DNA from: Leisingera sp. NJS204
GTDB taxonomy: Bacteria; Pseudomonadota; Alphaproteobacteria; Rhodobacterales; Rhodobacteraceae
Reading direction: 5' to 3'
Length of the DNA stretch: 64,000 nt
Assembly (NCBI RefSeq): GCF_004123675.1
Contig: NZ_CP035422.1
Span: 1-64,000 of the forward strand
Of this stretch, positions 35,801-42,853 are shown one piece after another. The translations under genes were made by a program, and so were the position numbers. The notes beneath the pieces were generated by a model. That model did not search any database and was not told where the DNA came from. It worked only from the letters and a program-made list of their open reading frames with translations. How positions within the stretch are numbered: position 1 is the first letter of the stretch; each line of letters opens with the position of its first letter.

Positions 35801-36235
35801 GGCAAAAGCGGCCAGTGCACCGGTGCCCGCCGAGGGCTCCAGAACGGTCTCGCCCTTGCGGATCGCCGCGGCCCGCACCGCCGTGGTCGCGAATGCCAGC
35901 GGCGTGGAAAACTGCTGCAGACGGATCTGCTGCTCTGACCGGCGGGTTTCCGTAAGGAGACGTGAGGCGAGGAGTTTTGCGTTGGCGATGTCTGCTGTGG
36001 CACCGGCCCCACGCAGAAGCACCTGGATGGCCGCTGCCTGCATCATGTCATAGGCCATGCGCCAGTCCCAGGCGCCACCGGCATCGCTGCCATGAAACGT
36101 CTCGCGCATGATACGCGCGAGCGCTGAACTGCGCAGGGGCTGGTCATCGACCTCCGTGCCGATTTGCGCGAGGGCAGAGGCGAGATCGGCTTCGGAGATT
36201 GCGAGAGCCGGGTTGGCCGTTCTGGGTTTGGACAT
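32852..36235 (-). CDS. Strawberry-notch-like methyltransferase/DEAD helicase, N-terminal 1127 residues
   Basis: The start is ATG 36235 (MSKPRTANPALAI; RBS AAAGGA). Residues about 130-260 are a SAM-dependent methyltransferase fold with VLEPSAGTGALAAFAARAGA and the catalytic-type VVMNPPFASS. After a proline-rich linker come the SF2 helicase motifs: DGTGCGKGRECAGLIL (in place of Walker A GxGKG), VLAFDEAHAMQN, ISATGATS, and FSDAGGTGRSYHA plus GLGRTHRSAQ in the C-terminal lobe. Proteins of this kind are very common on alphaproteobacterial conjugative plasmids, at about 1400 residues. Here the reading frame ends early at an in-frame TAG, and the missing C-terminus continues beyond it. Confidence 0.9.
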   Translation of the reverse strand: MSKPRTANPALAISEADLASALAQIGTEVDDQPLRSSALARIMRETFHGSDAGGAWDWRMAYDMMQAAAIQVLLRGAGATADIANAKLLASRLLTETRRSEQQIRLQQFSTPLAFATTAVRAAAIRKGETVLEPSAGTGALAAFAARAGATLLLNEIDPFRQRLLRAVFGGEVTGHDGEHIDDLLQTPVLPDVVVMNPPFASSVDRSRDKHIAAKHLIASAKRLAPGGRLVAIMPPGFTPERDAAHWSRACGLLTPRLALTMPGQVYRKLGTSVETQLMVFDKVQDDGELIRAAVQDLEEALAYVDAVAATRIEMRPAQRAEAIPQARPTVRSSAPRKTAASPVAASKPRPNTVRPLSFTSLQTPRDNTPISDIYARYRPQRIEIAGAQEHPTPLVESIAMASVAPPVPSGAASAELRLPAKLIEEGHVSEAQLETIIMAHDAHGRDLPGRFMIDDDQTKLTRADDDPDAWAYRLGYFLGDGDGTGCGKGRECAGLILLNWLSGRRKAIWVSKSATLIEDAIRDWTDLGGSPADIQPLSKWKPDQPITVTCGILFVTYATLRSAGKCGTTRLSQILDWMGADFDGVLAFDEAHAMQNAAGSEQGRGVKPSQQGLAGLRLQLAAPRARVFYISATGATSVHNLAYAARLGLWGQGPEYPFPSRESFVSAMEAGGVAAMEVVARDLKTLGLYTARALSFDGVEYDVLEHALTSAQIEIYDAYAASFRTIHHNLEAALTATGVNGASGETNASAARASAKSRFESTKQRFFNHLLMGMKAPTIIHAIADDLAAGKACVIQVVSTGESLLKRRLETMDPEDELVEGALTPRDYVLAYLEQTFPIHAQKLVEIDGNMVAEPLRDETGALVVSREALALRDAAMMELMTLAPIPSALDQILWAFGDEAVAEVTGRSIRPLKAEDGHLFIEKRAASSNSSETQAFMDGDKDILIFSDAGGTGRSYHAAQTAKNQKRRRHYLLEPGWRADAAIQGLGRTHRSAQVSAPFFRVCTSDVHGEKRFTSTIAKRLDQLGALTKGQRETGSQGMFREEDNLESPIARAALRGYFADLAAGRAEAMSYESFTDWTALRLIDKDGVLLEELPPIQRFLNRVLALPIHMQNALFAEFMRRIAD

Positions 36236-36274
36236 GGGGATTTTCCTTTGGATCAGGGTCTGAGTTCCAAAGGA

Positions 36275-36297
36275 CAAAAAGCCCGCTTTCGCTTTTC
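36275..36297 (-). repeat. Recurring leader motif, copy 2 (upstream of methylase/helicase gene)
   Basis: The minus strand reads AAAAGCGAAAGCGGGCTTTT followed by TGTCC, 40-60 bases before ATG 36235. AAAAGC and GCTTTT can pair with an eight-base loop and a following T-run, so it resembles a weak terminator or attenuator. Confidence 0.55.
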
Positions 36298-36337
36298 AGG
36301 GTGACGTAGTCAGACCGCGCTGACCTCCAAGGCTTGG

Positions 36338-36490
36338 TCAGGACTTGGGTTCGACCTGCCGCTTCGCATCAATCAATGCCTGTGCGGCCTGCATCACCTG
36401 AACCTGAGATGTTCCCGAGCGTGCATCCTCCAGCGTGGCCTGCACCTGCGCGCAAAACCACGTGTCATAAGAATTCGCTTCAGCGGCCAC
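36338..36490 (-). CDS. Orphan stability-determinant antitoxin
   Basis: A 50-residue protein starting at GTG 36490, preceded by GAGGAG at the right distance; the longer ATG frame starting at 36562 is rejected. The sequence NSYDTWFCAQVQATLEDA, then VQVMQAAQALIDAKR, follows the YDxWFrxxVxxALxd...VMxxxxxlIxaKR pattern of small RelB/PaaA-type antitoxins that pair with ParE/RelE toxins. Such antitoxins normally precede the toxin gene, but the next gene downstream is the methylase/helicase and no toxin is present. It may be an orphan that counters toxins from other replicons, or the remains of a broken pair. Confidence 0.65.
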   Translation of the reverse strand: MAAEANSYDTWFCAQVQATLEDARSGTSQVQVMQAAQALIDAKRQVEPKS

Positions 36491-36644
36491 GGAAATGCTC
36501 CTCGAGCCCGATATCCAGCAGCTTGCCGAGGTCATCGGGCATGTCTGCAACGCGCACAGCAATTGGGAAACGGTGCCCCGTCAGGTCAGGCGCGCATTGC
36601 TCCTCTAGACCGAGGTGCTGCCTATCCTTTTCCGTCTCATTCAT
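36480..36644 (-). CDS. Small ORF overlapping the antitoxin gene
   Basis: A 54-codon frame from ATG 36644 (GGAGAAAG upstream) ends 11 bases inside the antitoxin gene. The product MNETEKDRQHLGLEEQC... ending MPDDLGKLLDIGLEEHFRGR is acidic and helical. I do not recognise it. Tight overlap with the antitoxin start and a plausible RBS suggest a real, translationally coupled gene, but its small size leaves doubt. The frame stays open for about 20 codons upstream without a standard start. Confidence 0.4.
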   Translation of the reverse strand: MNETEKDRQHLGLEEQCAPDLTGHRFPIAVRVADMPDDLGKLLDIGLEEHFRGR

Positions 36645-36738
36645 TGTGCTTTCTCCGACCGCATTATCAGCCGATGCTACATCTTCGAGCGTGGCGTCGT
36701 AAATGATGTTGCCAAAGGGTCATAGCAAGCTGGCCCAC

Positions 36739-37257
36739 TTACCGATCGGGCACCGCTTCAAGGGATTTCTCGAACCGCTTGCCTGCCGCTGCAGCTTCTT
36801 TCAAGAGCGCGTCGAAATTGTCAGGTGGGTTGCCATCTTCCAGCATCCCTTTGAACGTCGCATAGGCATCCGTCTTGCTGCCATAGGCGCGCAGGGTCTT
36901 GTCGTCGTTCACCCATGCCACCACGATGACCTTCGCATCGCTGTTGAACCGGTAGAACAACCGATACTGCTGGAAGAATTTCGCCCGGAACCAGTGCTTG
37001 CGGTGATCGCCTAGTGTGCCGCCTTGCCGGAAAGCGGCGGCACCCGGATCTGCAGGTATGGCCTCGGTGACCAGCTTGAAGATGGCGGCCAGCCGTTTCG
37101 TTGGGTTTTTCTTGTGCCAGGTCTTGGGATCGCGAGCCTTACGCGCCTCTACCTCCTCGACCAGCCCTTCGAGCTGGTCCAGAAAGAGTGGGTGCGCATA
37201 AATCGACCATCCATTCACGACAAGGGGCGCTTGGGCGGGCACGCTATCGCCGCTCAT
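36739..37257 (-). CDS. yhaV: YhaV-family toxin
   Basis: A 172-residue ribosome-dependent-RNase-type toxin of the YhaV family (E. coli YhaV is 154). The hallmark segments are NGWSIYAHPLFLDQLEGLV, NPTKRLAAIFKLV, HKHWFRAKFF-like HRKHWFRAKFFQQYRLFYRF and VVAWVNDDKTLRAYGSKTDAY. It overlaps the antitoxin gene by ATGA. The last 25 residues (KEAAAAGKRFEKSL) are additional relative to E. coli. It is co-transcribed and neutralised with the upstream PrlF-type antitoxin and stabilises the plasmid by post-segregational killing. Confidence 0.92.
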   Translation of the reverse strand: MSGDSVPAQAPLVVNGWSIYAHPLFLDQLEGLVEEVEARKARDPKTWHKKNPTKRLAAIFKLVTEAIPADPGAAAFRQGGTLGDHRKHWFRAKFFQQYRLFYRFNSDAKVIVVAWVNDDKTLRAYGSKTDAYATFKGMLEDGNPPDNFDALLKEAAAAGKRFEKSLEAVPDR

Positions 37258-37580
37258 TCATCCTCGAGCGATAGCGGCGCATCGAGATCGACATCAACGT
37301 CTCCGACCAGTGCTGCAAGACGGTCATGCAAAGCCCCATCGAAAGCCCGAATGCGGTCCGGATGCGCCTTGATATCGGCCTCGACAAAATCGAGAAAGGC
37401 TCCGAGCACGGGATCTTCCTCGTCGCTGCGCACGGGCTCGATATAGACCCTGCCACTCGGCTCGGTGCAGTAACGAATCTGGTCGCCCTTGCCCAGCTTG
37501 AGCTGTTTGCGCACACCCGCCGGCACGGTCGTCTGATACCGATCCGTGAGTTTCGAGACATCTTGTGCGAGGGCTGTCAT
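37254..37580 (-). CDS. prlF: PrlF-family antitoxin
   Basis: A 108-residue antitoxin with an N-terminal AbrB-type swapped-hairpin DNA-binding domain (SKLTDRYQTTVPAGVRKQLKLGKGDQIRY) and an acidic helical C-terminus that binds the toxin. Length and layout match E. coli PrlF/SohA (111 residues). It precedes yhaV with an ATGA overlap. The domain should bind the near-palindrome between the -35 and -10 elements upstream, giving autoregulation. Confidence 0.92.
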   Translation of the reverse strand: MTALAQDVSKLTDRYQTTVPAGVRKQLKLGKGDQIRYCTEPSGRVYIEPVRSDEEDPVLGAFLDFVEADIKAHPDRIRAFDGALHDRLAALVGDVDVDLDAPLSLEDE

Positions 37581-37618
37581 GGCAGTCTCCTGAAGAAAAG
37601 GGGCTTTGCTGCCCGCGA

Positions 37619-37647
37619 TAGGTAATGCATTTGCATTGCCTTGTCAA
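37619..37647 (-). promoter_or_regulatory. prlF-yhaV promoter and operator
   Basis: On the minus strand -35 TTGACA (37647-37642) and -10 TACCTA (37624-37619) are spaced by 17 bp. The interval is filled by GGTAATGCA-TT-TGCATTGCC (37621-37640), an inverted repeat with one mismatch. Placement of the dyad between the hexamers is a classic autorepression arrangement. Confidence 0.75.
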
Positions 37648-37704
37648 GACAAGCCGCAGCATCTGCTGTCGCCGGGCAGGTCGATGAACCGTCCGGCGCA
37701 GGAC

Positions 37705-38361
37705 CTAATTTCGCCCCGCCAGGAACTCCGCCAGCACCGGGCTAGCCGCACCTTTCGTGGAGCTGAGCAGCTCCGAGCCCGCAAGCGAGGCCTTCGACAG
37801 GCGTACGAGCCCACCAGTTTCCTCGATGCGGTAGCAGCGGCGCTTTTGCCGCCCGCGCCTGTAGTGGGTCGCGGTGACAATCTGGCAGGTACTGCCATCG
37901 GTGAGCGTCACAGGGGTGGCGAGCTTGATCTTGTCGCCTTCCTCGTAGTCCGGGATCGCAGCCCAGTCCTGGCAGCGCTGGCGCCAGGCATGAGCATAGC
38001 TGTCTGGGTCTTTCAGCTCGGACAGCAGGGCCAATAGGCTCAGTGGCGCGCGGGATTCGACCGGTCCCGCGCTTTCCTCCATGTCCTTGTAGCCCCAGCA
38101 GCCGTCATCATATCGGGTAAGGAATACGGCGGCGAAAGTGATGGAGCCATCCGCATCGGTGACATAGGTCGTGTCTTCGACAGGGGTGCCGTCGATATTT
38201 GTGACCTTTGCCGCCGCGTACCAAGTCGAACCCACCTTGCAGGCTTTGACCAGTTCCGTCTTGCGCCTTTCGCCCTCGAAGGTGCACAGCCGAGCAATCT
38301 CCGCTTTCTCATCCGCGTAGGTCTGGACGCGGCCGTCGGTGTAGAAGAGCCAACCCATCAC
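37705..38361 (-). CDS. Conserved plasmid protein (DUF6927-like)
   Basis: A 218-residue protein beginning MMGWLFYTDGRVQTYADEKAEIARLCTFE in an ATGA overlap with the preceding gene. The first 120 residues are strands and helices with AKVTNIDGTPVE and FAAVFLTRYDDGCWGYKDMEESAGP. The rest contains KIKLATPVTLTDGST and a basic RRGRQKRRCYRI stretch. The opening GWLFYTDGR and the WGYKDM segment match a family of unknown function common on alphaproteobacterial conjugative plasmids (my recollection is DUF6927). No catalytic motif is evident. It forms an operon with the upstream gene and ends 57 bases before the prlF promoter. Confidence 0.7.
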   Translation of the reverse strand: MMGWLFYTDGRVQTYADEKAEIARLCTFEGERRKTELVKACKVGSTWYAAAKVTNIDGTPVEDTTYVTDADGSITFAAVFLTRYDDGCWGYKDMEESAGPVESRAPLSLLALLSELKDPDSYAHAWRQRCQDWAAIPDYEEGDKIKLATPVTLTDGSTCQIVTATHYRRGRQKRRCYRIEETGGLVRLSKASLAGSELLSSTKGAASPVLAEFLAGRN

Positions 38362-38951
38362 GCCGCCCTCCGGTCATCGATTTCCATCAGCGCATCGAGC
38401 GGCACGCGGTAGGGCTGCATGGCGTCAAAATCCTCGCAATTGCCGCAGTTCTGTACGATCGCGAAGGTGTCGCAGGCATCCTTGAGGATGACCCGGAAGG
38501 TGCCGCCGAGGCCTGACGGCACCTCGTAGGTCCCGCCGATGAGATAATCCGAGGCCCGGCGCACGAAGACGCGGATGCTGTGGCCATCGGTGGCGAGCCG
38601 GATCGCCCCCCGCCCCCGGTCGATGAGCACCTGCACGTCATCCAGGATGTCGGTATAGAACTGGCCGGTCAGATCGCGAAACGCCATGCGGCGCTGCGCC
38701 ATCCAGTCGGTGTCCCGAAACGGGTTCATGCCGTCGGCGAAAGCGAAGGAGGGATCGGCCTGTTCGGTGGTGACGATACGGGTGGTCGTGCCATCGATGC
38801 CGTTTGAGCGCAGATGCACACCATTGCCGACGATGAGGATCAGGGCGGGCCTGTCCACGGGCCCGTTCCAGTTGGGCAAGAAGGTTTTGCAGGCGCGCGC
38901 ATGGGCGATCTGTTCCGCAACAGCGGACGCAGAGAACTTGAGAATAGCCAT
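38358..38951 (-). CDS. DUF3085-like plasmid protein
   Basis: A 197-residue soluble protein. Residues 1-110 (AILKFSASAVAEQIAHARAC, PALILIVGNGVHLRSNGIDG, DGMNPFRDTDWMAQRRMAF) resemble DUF3085, whose typical line is LvxddGVYLmSNG...GcNPdxdxfdxwW. The C-terminal part has VRRASDYLIGGTYEVPSGLGG, a cysteine pair NCGNCEDF and a terminal PYRVPLDALMEID. Function unknown. It is the first gene of a two-gene unit with the DUF6927-like gene. Confidence 0.6.
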   Translation of the reverse strand: MAILKFSASAVAEQIAHARACKTFLPNWNGPVDRPALILIVGNGVHLRSNGIDGTTTRIVTTEQADPSFAFADGMNPFRDTDWMAQRRMAFRDLTGQFYTDILDDVQVLIDRGRGAIRLATDGHSIRVFVRRASDYLIGGTYEVPSGLGGTFRVILKDACDTFAIVQNCGNCEDFDAMQPYRVPLDALMEIDDRRAA

Positions 38952-39023
38952 GAGGATGTCTTTCGGTTGGGTGTGGGAGGGTCGACCCGCGCGGGGAATG
39001 CCTCGCGCGAGTCGCGTGAGGAC

Positions 39024-41006
39024 TCAGGCCGCTTGCGCGACCTCGCTGTCAGGCTCGGGGGTTTCCGCAGCGGGCTCCGCCTCATCACAGGCGACACCGG
39101 CGGTCTGCATCATGGGCGGGCACCAGGTGGCCACGGCAGCGCGCTGCGCGTCCGTGAGTGTGGCGAAAGGCTCGGCGAAGAGCTTGTCGCAGAAGGCGAC
39201 GATCTCTTTCTTGCTCGACGAGGCGAGCGTCACCGCCTCTTGGGCGAGACCCAGATCCTCGCCGAGAATCTTCAGGAGCCAGGCCTTCTTGAAGCGGTTG
39301 AAGAGCGCCGCATTCGGCGTCCAATATGCGCGAATGTCGGGCATGATCTCGATCTCGAACGCATGCATCAGGCTGTCGCGCCGAGGATCCCGCGCGAAGC
39401 AGGACTGCGTGGTGCTGGCGGTGGCATAGGCCACGAGCTTGGCCTTCTCGCCTGCCTCCAGCGCGCGAAACGCCGCGAACTGATCGGCGGGCGCGCGGGT
39501 GTCATCGAGCCAGGAGAGATCAAGCGCATCATGCGCCGCCGCCACCTGCTCGAGCGAGGTCTCGTCGATCTCGTCCATCTTGGCATGGCTGCGGTATTCC
39601 TTGCGGGCATCGATCTTGATCGCCTGCGTGACACTCATTCCGCTGGCCAGAACGTCACTGACCAGCTTGAAGAGCGTCAGATCGAGCGTGGCTTCCGGAT
39701 GCAGCGCCATCGCGGCGCCAAGGGCCATGGCCCGCTCGGTCTTGAGGTCCTCAGCCAGCGAGGCTGGATAGGTGATTTCGCCGGCGTCCGGTGCCTCCTC
39801 CCCCGTCGGGTTGACCGACGAGCCGCGCGCGCCTTCCACTTTCACGGTGTCCTCGGGGCGGACGAGGCCAACATGGAGCGTGACCTGCCCACCCTGCCAC
39901 GACGCGATCACCCCGGACCGCGCGAGGTCCTCGGCGCTGTAGGCCTCCTGCAGATCGCGCACTTCTTCTTCCAAGGCGTCCACGCGCTCGTAAAGGGCAT
40001 TGTAGGCACCGTCCTCGAGCCCCTCATCCTCCATCTCGAGCTGCAGCTTCTCGAGTTCTGCGGTGATCTCATCGATGCGCTTCTGGGCCGCTTCATCCGG
40101 CTCAATCGGGCCGGGATAGACGCGGCCATAGTCCGCCATGGTCGCGTAATCATAGCGGACCATCGCATCGGCCCAGGCAAAGCCCAGCCTCATACGGGCC
40201 TCTTCGGCGGCGGCACCGAGCTTCTCGAGCAGGATGGTCTCGACCAGTGCTGCATCCTCAAGCACGGAATGCTCTTCCAGAAGGTCAGCCGCGACAGCAC
40301 CGCCCCGCGCCTCGTAGTCCGCGCGCACAAAGGCCCCAATATCATCGCTGACCTGCACGCCGCGGGATTTGAGGGCCTGACGGACGGTGTAGGCCTGCAG
40401 ATAGCCGCCGTCTTTCGTGAGCGCCTCGAAGACCTCGCGCTGCGCCTCCTGGCTCGGGTGCTCGGCGAAGGCCTTCATCGTGTCGAGCGTGATCACCTTG
40501 CCCCGGGCTGCGGCGCGGATGTCGGGGTGGATAAGGCCATAACGCAACCGGCCTTTCACGGCCGCCACCGTGGCGCCGAAGGTCTTTGCGATCGTCTCGG
40601 GCGTCTGGCTGTCGACCTCCATCATCCGGGCGAAAGCCTCGAACTCGTCGATGGCATTCATCGGTGCCTGGGTGATGTTCTCGGCGAGCGACAGCGCCGT
40701 GGTGACGTCGCAGTCGTCTGGGACAAGGCGACAGTCGACCTTGGTTTTCGCCATGAACCCCTTGGTGGCCTTGTCGGCGACCAGCTCCTTCAGCGCAGCA
40801 TGGCGTCGGCCACCGGCGAGGACAGCATATTTGCCGTCAAGCTTCTGGACCAAGAGCGGCTGGAGCAGGCCCAGCACAGCGATGCTGGCCTTCAGATGCG
40901 CGATGTTCTCGGGGTCATAGGTTTCCGGCGCGTTGCTGCGCACATTGGCGGGATGCGGGATCAGATCGCCGATGGCGACGGTAAGGGGAGCAAAGCTTGT
41001 GGTCAT
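39024..41006 (-). CDS. Large ParB/Spo0J-like nuclease-domain protein
   Basis: A 660-residue protein distinct from RepB. The N-terminal ParB/sulfiredoxin-like domain has IPHPANVRSNAP, LGLLQPLLVQK, VLAGGRRHAALKEL and SLAENITQAPMNAIDEFEAFARM. A KorB-type helix-turn-helix follows (PETIAKTFGATVAAVKGRLRYG). The remaining 450 residues are mostly helical, with an acidic coiled-coil (about 320-390). Such long ParB-like proteins accompany the methylase/helicase and ArdC genes on conjugative plasmids and are not the partition ParB. A nuclease or DNA-protection role is suspected, not shown. It has its own leader motif. Confidence 0.85.
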   Translation of the reverse strand: MTTSFAPLTVAIGDLIPHPANVRSNAPETYDPENIAHLKASIAVLGLLQPLLVQKLDGKYAVLAGGRRHAALKELVADKATKGFMAKTKVDCRLVPDDCDVTTALSLAENITQAPMNAIDEFEAFARMMEVDSQTPETIAKTFGATVAAVKGRLRYGLIHPDIRAAARGKVITLDTMKAFAEHPSQEAQREVFEALTKDGGYLQAYTVRQALKSRGVQVSDDIGAFVRADYEARGGAVAADLLEEHSVLEDAALVETILLEKLGAAAEEARMRLGFAWADAMVRYDYATMADYGRVYPGPIEPDEAAQKRIDEITAELEKLQLEMEDEGLEDGAYNALYERVDALEEEVRDLQEAYSAEDLARSGVIASWQGGQVTLHVGLVRPEDTVKVEGARGSSVNPTGEEAPDAGEITYPASLAEDLKTERAMALGAAMALHPEATLDLTLFKLVSDVLASGMSVTQAIKIDARKEYRSHAKMDEIDETSLEQVAAAHDALDLSWLDDTRAPADQFAAFRALEAGEKAKLVAYATASTTQSCFARDPRRDSLMHAFEIEIMPDIRAYWTPNAALFNRFKKAWLLKILGEDLGLAQEAVTLASSSKKEIVAFCDKLFAEPFATLTDAQRAAVATWCPPMMQTAGVACDEAEPAAETPEPDSEVAQAA

Positions 41007-41084
41007 GGGATATCCTTCCAGGAGGGTGAGGTGTGGCCCGCGCGCTCACGCGCGTGACCAATCCCCGGCTTCAGGGATCACCAA

Positions 41085-41107
41085 GACAAAAGGCCCACTT
41101 TCCCTTT
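41085..41107 (-). repeat. Recurring leader motif, copy 3 (upstream of ParB-like gene)
   Basis: The minus strand reads AAAGGGAAAGTGGGCCTTTT followed by GTCTTGGTGATCC, about 80-100 bases before ATG 41006. It overlaps the right arm of the terminator at 41090-41125. The GTGATCC ending is shared with copy 1. Confidence 0.55.
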
Positions 41108-41125
41108 GAGGGGTCAGTGGGCCTT
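41090..41125 (-). terminator. Intrinsic terminator after DUF3768 gene
   Basis: Perfect 10-base arms AAGGCCCACT and AGTGGGCCTT (41090-41099 and 41116-41125) with a 16-base loop, then TTG on the minus strand, 38 bases past the DUF3768 stop. The plus strand also shows GAGTTTTC after the stem, so it may work in both directions. Confidence 0.75.
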
Positions 41126-41162
41126 GAGTTTTCAGATCGACACTTTGGGAAGCCCTCCTACC

Positions 41163-41552
41163 CTACCAGTCACGCGCCAGCATGATGGTCAGCACGCGCA
41201 TGGTTGTGGCAGGATTGTCCGGGGTCTCGGCCCCGTAGCGGAAATCCGAATCTGCCTCATAGAGATCGATTTTCCAGAACACGGTCTCGCCCCGGATCTC
41301 GACCGCGCCAAAATCGTGCCATCCCTCGGGATCATTCTCAGGCTCGAATGTATCGAACGCACCGGTGGCCTTCACCGCCTCGGCCATGAAGCCGTCACCG
41401 GCCTCCATAAGCGAGCGGGTGACATGCATTCGGCCCTGGGTGGGCTGCGCGGGCGCCACTCCAAGGCACGCGAGCTTGCGAAACGCGTCGTTTTGCGCCG
41501 CGATCACGGTCGGATCCGGACGGTCTGGCTGGGATTGAACGGTCATGGACAT
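41163..41552 (-). CDS. DUF3768 protein
   Basis: A 129-residue protein from ATG 41552 (RBS AAAGGAG). DUF3768 features are visible: AAQNDAFRKLACLG, GRMHVTRSL, FEPENDPEGWHDFGAVEIRGETVFWKIDLYE (written here in pieces) and the terminal TMRVLTIMLARDW. The conserved NDPxGxHDFG and FWKIDxYd positions are kept. DUF3768 genes are almost restricted to conjugative plasmids and islands of alphaproteobacteria; function unknown, probably soluble and cytosolic. It is followed by an intrinsic terminator. Confidence 0.88.
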   Translation of the reverse strand: MSMTVQSQPDRPDPTVIAAQNDAFRKLACLGVAPAQPTQGRMHVTRSLMEAGDGFMAEAVKATGAFDTFEPENDPEGWHDFGAVEIRGETVFWKIDLYEADSDFRYGAETPDNPATTMRVLTIMLARDW

Positions 41553-41585
41553 GGGATCTCCTTTGAGAAGTTGAAACACCCTTCC

Positions 41586-41606
41586 CAAAGCCCGCTTTCA
41601 CTTTTC
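41586..41606 (-). repeat. Recurring leader motif, copy 4 (upstream of DUF3768 gene)
   Basis: The minus strand reads AGAAAAGTGAAAGCGGGCTT then TGGGAAGGG, about 35-55 bases before ATG 41552. Flanking CCTTCCGCCAAGC and GCTTTGGGAAGG can pair, enclosing the motif in a larger hairpin. Confidence 0.55.
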
Positions 41607-41638
41607 TGCTTGGCGGAAGGACCGAAGCAGAAGGCGCC

Positions 41639-41848
41639 TTACCCGAACAGCCCTCTGGCTCTGTAGTTCGGGTTGGGGATGGTTTCGATCCAGCCGCCCT
41701 GTTCCTTGATGCTCTCGAGTGCCGCCGAGAGCGGGTAAGCGCCCTCGGACGGGCTCCACCAATAGGCACCGCGTTTGAAGGTGATGATCTTGCGGCGGCC
41801 GTCTTCGAAGCAGGCCACCCGCAGCGTCTTGGGTTCCTTGCGTGACAT
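41639..41848 (-). CDS. Small hypothetical protein
   Basis: A 69-residue soluble protein (MSRKEPKTLRVACFEDGRRK) with RBS CGGAGA before ATG 41848. Its short strands (IITFKRGAYWWSPSEG) and a helix (LSAALESIKEQGGWIE) suggest a compact fold. It follows ardC by 23 bases and likely shares its transcript. The family is not recognised; it looks like one of the many small accessory proteins of conjugation blocks. Confidence 0.65.
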   Translation of the reverse strand: MSRKEPKTLRVACFEDGRRKIITFKRGAYWWSPSEGAYPLSAALESIKEQGGWIETIPNPNYRARGLFG

Positions 41849-41871
41849 GCGAGTCTCCGTTCTCCGTGTGG

Positions 41872-42813
41872 TCAGGCGGCCTCGGCACTGCGCCCTGCCC
41901 TACCCGCCTCAGATTGTGCGATCAGATAGTCACAGGCGCGCTGCGCATCCGCGGCGTGCTTGAAGATCGCACCCTTGTCCGACCGAAGAACGCGCAACCA
42001 GTTGTGGAGGTAGGCGGCATTCATCTCGAGCGTATGCGCCGTGAAGCCGAGCGTCTGACCCAGGAACACCGAGGTCAATTCCGCGACGATCTCCTCGCGC
42101 GCATAGGACGTGTTGCCAAACTTCGAGAACCCGAAATCACGGTTCAGCCGATGCGGGGCTTTCGTGGCATGGGCCAGCTCATGGGCCCAGACCCCGTAGA
42201 AATTGCGCGGGTCCTGGAACCGCGTGATGGACGGCATGTAGACCTTGTCCACGGGCGGCAAATAGTACGCCTCCGTGCCCGTGAAGACGGTTGTGATGTC
42301 GATCGCATCAAAGAAGGTCTGCATGTGCGGGATGGGCTCGGACGGCGCATGCTCGGGCACGGGCTCCGGGTCGGGGAAGAAACTGTCGGGCAGGCCATCG
42401 ATTTGGCAGGCATTGAACACGCGGTAGGATTTCTGGAAGCGGAAGATGCGGGCTTCCTCGGAGTGATCATCCCCGTCGCTGCGGTCATGCTCATCTGCGC
42501 CCGCATCTTTCCGGCTTTGACCGTAATAAACGACGACAGAGGATTTTTCGCCCTTGCGGACCTTTGCGTCCAAGGCATTGGCTTGCGGCAGCGTCATCCA
42601 GAAAGGTGAGCTGTGGCCCGCCATCACGGTCCGCATCGTCAGCAGGAAGTTGTTCACTCCCTGGTAGGGTTCTCCGCCCACGCGCAGGGGACGAGAGCTG
42701 CCACCTGCGGTCCATGGCTTGCGCCACGGCAGGACGCCGCGCTCGATGATGCGGATGATTTCGTTTGTGATGACCTCGGAGGCATCGAATTTGGGCGTGC
42801 GGGATCGGGCCAT
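41872..42813 (-). CDS. ardC: ArdC-type antirestriction protein with zincin-like domain
   Basis: A 313-residue protein with RBS AAGGAGG. The N-terminal ssDNA-binding domain (DUF1738/ArdC-N) includes IIRIIERGVLPWRKPW and YQGVNNFLLTM, and TLPQANALDAKVRKGEKSSVVVYY-type residues. The C-terminal metallopeptidase-like domain has HELAH (in VWAHELAHATK, about residue 215) and EEIVAELTSVFLGQ providing the third ligand. ArdC protects incoming single-stranded plasmid DNA from restriction. An acidic insertion (DEHDRSDGDDHSEE) lies between the domains. Confidence 0.9.
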   Translation of the reverse strand: MARSRTPKFDASEVITNEIIRIIERGVLPWRKPWTAGGSSRPLRVGGEPYQGVNNFLLTMRTVMAGHSSPFWMTLPQANALDAKVRKGEKSSVVVYYGQSRKDAGADEHDRSDGDDHSEEARIFRFQKSYRVFNACQIDGLPDSFFPDPEPVPEHAPSEPIPHMQTFFDAIDITTVFTGTEAYYLPPVDKVYMPSITRFQDPRNFYGVWAHELAHATKAPHRLNRDFGFSKFGNTSYAREEIVAELTSVFLGQTLGFTAHTLEMNAAYLHNWLRVLRSDKGAIFKHAADAQRACDYLIAQSEAGRAGRSAEAA

Positions 42814-42853
42814 GGCTGGCCTCCTTTCGAGTTTTGGTGAGAGTAAGTGGTGA

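Noticed and set aside
39024-41006. Partition ParB of the replicon
   Set aside because: A standard RepB is encoded in the repABC operon; this protein is twice as long and sits in the conjugation block.
38814-41057. 747-codon plus-strand open frame
   Set aside because: It lies antisense to the ParB-like gene, which has recognisable domains; no RBS and no recognisable motif on the plus strand.
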